Source of the DNA: JACCTU01 sp963809175
Lineage (GTDB): Bacteria > Actinomycetota > Thermoleophilia > Gaiellales > Gaiellaceae
NCBI GenBank assembly: GCA_963809175.1
Contig: CAWEIK010000001.1
Location: 744,001-808,000, forward strand
DNA: 64,000 nt
Direction: 5' to 3'
Made by a program: the position numbers and the translations under genes
Shown: piece after piece, positions 62,676-64,000 of the stretch
Layout of the letters: the number at the start of each line of letters is the position of its first letter
How positions within the stretch are numbered: position 1 is the stretch's first letter
Notes under the pieces: model-generated
Database searches by the model: none
Told to the model about the DNA's origin: nothing
The model's input: only the letters and a program-made list of their open reading frames with translations

Positions 62676-63621
62676 TCAGTCAGGCTCGCCGTCGTGGTAG
62701 TCGAGCGTCTCGATCCGCCCGATCACGCCCGAGGCCGCGGAACCAGACCTTCCGCGAGCGCGGGAACCAGGCCATGTCGTTCGGCTTCCGTGTTCCGTAG
62801 ATCAGCATCGTGACGCCTTCCGGCCCGGCGACGAACGCGTGCGAGATCCTCGACCCCGGCGGTCTCGCGACCAGATGCCCGGGCCGCAGCGCATGCTCCT
62901 CCATGACCTCGCCGGCAGCCTCGCGCGGCGGTGACGGCCACAGCTCGAGCGTCGCGCTGCCCTCGAGGATGACGAAGACCTCTTCCTCCTCGGAGTGGCA
63001 GTGCGGAGGCGAGCCGCGAGCTCCCGGCGCGATCTGCTCCCAGTGAAACCCCGCGAGCTCCGAGCGGTCCGTCGTCGCCAGCGGCGCCGTGGCGAGCCGA
63101 TCTTCCCAGCGCTCGAGCTCGACCTCGTCGACGTTGAGGATGTTCGCCGGCCGCGGCGCCGGTTCCCCGTAGGCGAGCGGCTCGCCCGCGGCCTCGACGT
63201 CCCACGGGTCGTCGTCGCGCCCCTCGACCCACGGCCACCCGAACCGGATCGCGCGCGAGCGCGGCAGCCAGCCGACCTCGGTCGGGTGCCGCGTGCCGAA
63301 GGCGAGGTACTCGAGCCCGTCCTCGCCCGCGATGAACGTGTGCTCGTGCAGGTTCGCACGGTGGATCACGCAGTCGCGCGGCCGGACCTCGTGCACCTCC
63401 CCGTCCTGCCACGCGAGCCCCGAGCCGGCGAGCACGAAGAAGACCTCCTCGGAGGCCGTGTGCGAGTGGGGCGGCGTCGGCAGCATCCCGGGCGCGACGC
63501 GCACACGGTTCACGCCGACGGTTCGCGTTCCGGCCTCCTGACCGAGCCGCTGCCACGTCGCGTCCATCTCGCCCTTCGCGCGGTGGACGGACTCGACCTC
63601 GTCCCAGTGCACGAGCGTCAC
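62676..63621 (-). CDS. Bicupin protein F (one frameshift)
   Basis: About 314 residues with two cupin domains. Cupin 1: LPTPPHSHTASEEVFFVLAG, then CVIHRANLHEHTFIAGEDGL. Cupin 2: ARGSPPHCHSEEEEVFVILE, then HLVARPPGSRISHAFVAGPE. Both keep the HxH...E and later His ligands. An extra base near 62729 must be removed to read the end VIGRIETLDYHDGEPD and stop at 62676. The GTG start is at 63621. It resembles pirin-like or dioxygenase bicupins, with unknown substrate. Confidence 0.82.
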
Positions 63622-63662
63622 GACAGCGAGTTTCGCAGACGCAGAACGTCATAGTTCGGGTC

Positions 63663-64000
63663 ATGGTTCTTCGGACGCTCCGGACGAGCGAGCTCGACGA
63701 GGCGATGCGCGCGGCTGTGATCCGTCTCTGCATCGACGCACATCAGGAGGAGGACTTCCGGAATCTCTTCTCCTACCTTCCGCCCGACGGCCTGCACGTC
63801 GTCGCGGATCTCGGCGAGGAGCTCGTCGGGCACGCCGTCGTGACGACACGCTGGTTGCAGCCACTCGAGCTGCCGCTTCTGCGCACGGCCTACGTCGATG
63901 CCGTTTCGACCTCGCCCGCGCACCAAAACCGAGGGATCGGGAGCGCGGTGATGTCCCAGCTCGCTTCGACCCTCGACGACTACGACGTCGCCTGCCTGGA
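63663..64000 (+). CDS. GNAT family acetyltransferase, truncated by the window edge (AAC(2')-like?)
   Basis: From ATG 63663 the frame stays open to the last base: LRTLRTSELDEAMRAAVIRL, FSYLPPDGLHVVADLGEELV, GHAVVTTRWLQPLELPLLRT and AYVDAVSTSPAHQNRGIGSA (acetyl-CoA loop). The N-terminal layout resembles aminoglycoside 2'-N-acetyltransferase relatives, but that substrate is only a guess. CATAGT lies 7 bases before the ATG. About 112 residues are visible, with perhaps 50-70 missing. Confidence 0.78.
   Translation, partial: MVLRTLRTSELDEAMRAAVIRLCIDAHQEEDFRNLFSYLPPDGLHVVADLGEELVGHAVVTTRWLQPLELPLLRTAYVDAVSTSPAHQNRGIGSAVMSQLASTLDDYDVACL

Noticed and set aside
63663..64000. Firm call of an aminoglycoside resistance gene
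   Set aside because: Only the general GNAT fold and a loose AAC(2')-like layout are visible, and the C-terminal half is outside the window.

Overview
The window looks like a chromosomal segment of a GC-rich actinobacterium. Third codon positions are overwhelmingly G/C, GTG and TTG starts are common, and many genes seem to have leaderless transcripts. The gene content (Lon with Hsp20, a caa3-type oxidase subunit II, LAL-type LuxR regulator, DUF6458, DUF4242, secreted WNEPN-type glycosidases) fits a soil lineage such as Thermoleophilia/Gaiellales. That placement is inference, since no 16S gene is present. I see no prophage, insertion sequence, integrase or CRISPR array. The only RNA gene I can support is a tRNA-Lys(CTT).

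Layout. 0-2.4 kb: thiamine salvage operon thiD(partial)-thiM-thiE-thiL. 2.4-8.6 kb: polyprenol-phosphate sugar synthase, PolX, CopC-CopD, LysE, trehalose phosphatase and two half-size TauE/SafE genes. 8.8-12.6 kb: Zur-like regulator with a ZIP transporter under a palindromic box, an M23 peptidase, a small membrane protein and a lipoprotein. 12.6-15.4 kb: hsp20-lon. 15.4-28 kb: cell-surface block with a secreted glycosidase-like protein, the complete dTDP-rhamnose set (rfbA, C, D, B), SpoIID/LytB and subtilisin-like proteins, and an opposite-strand wecB-wbpA-wbpB-wbpD-like operon for a UDP-acetamido uronic acid sugar. 28-34.9 kb: tRNA-Lys, LAL regulator, vanadium-haloperoxidase-like protein, DUF4242 and a PAS/GAF histidine kinase. 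35-40.7 kb: cytochrome oxidase operon carrying three universal-stress-like domains, facing a diheme cytochrome c lipoprotein with STAS and TPR genes. 42-44.5 kb: second secreted glycosidase-like protein and tatC/tatA. 44.6-50.6 kb: suf Fe-S operon (sufC, sufB, sufD) interrupted by five VOC genes with seven VOC domains. 50.6-64 kb: many short genes, mostly cupins, GNAT acetyltransferases and VOC proteins, often apparently with their own leaderless promoters.

Two arrangements stand out: the oxidase operon in which a USP-like domain occurs as a tandem protein and again fused to the short membrane subunit, and the VOC array between sufB and sufD. Two technical points matter when using this annotation. 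At least 24 coding regions or parts of them need a one-base frame correction to read through, nearly all as an extra base, which suggests uncorrected sequence error. Several divergent gene pairs appear to share overlapping -10 elements.
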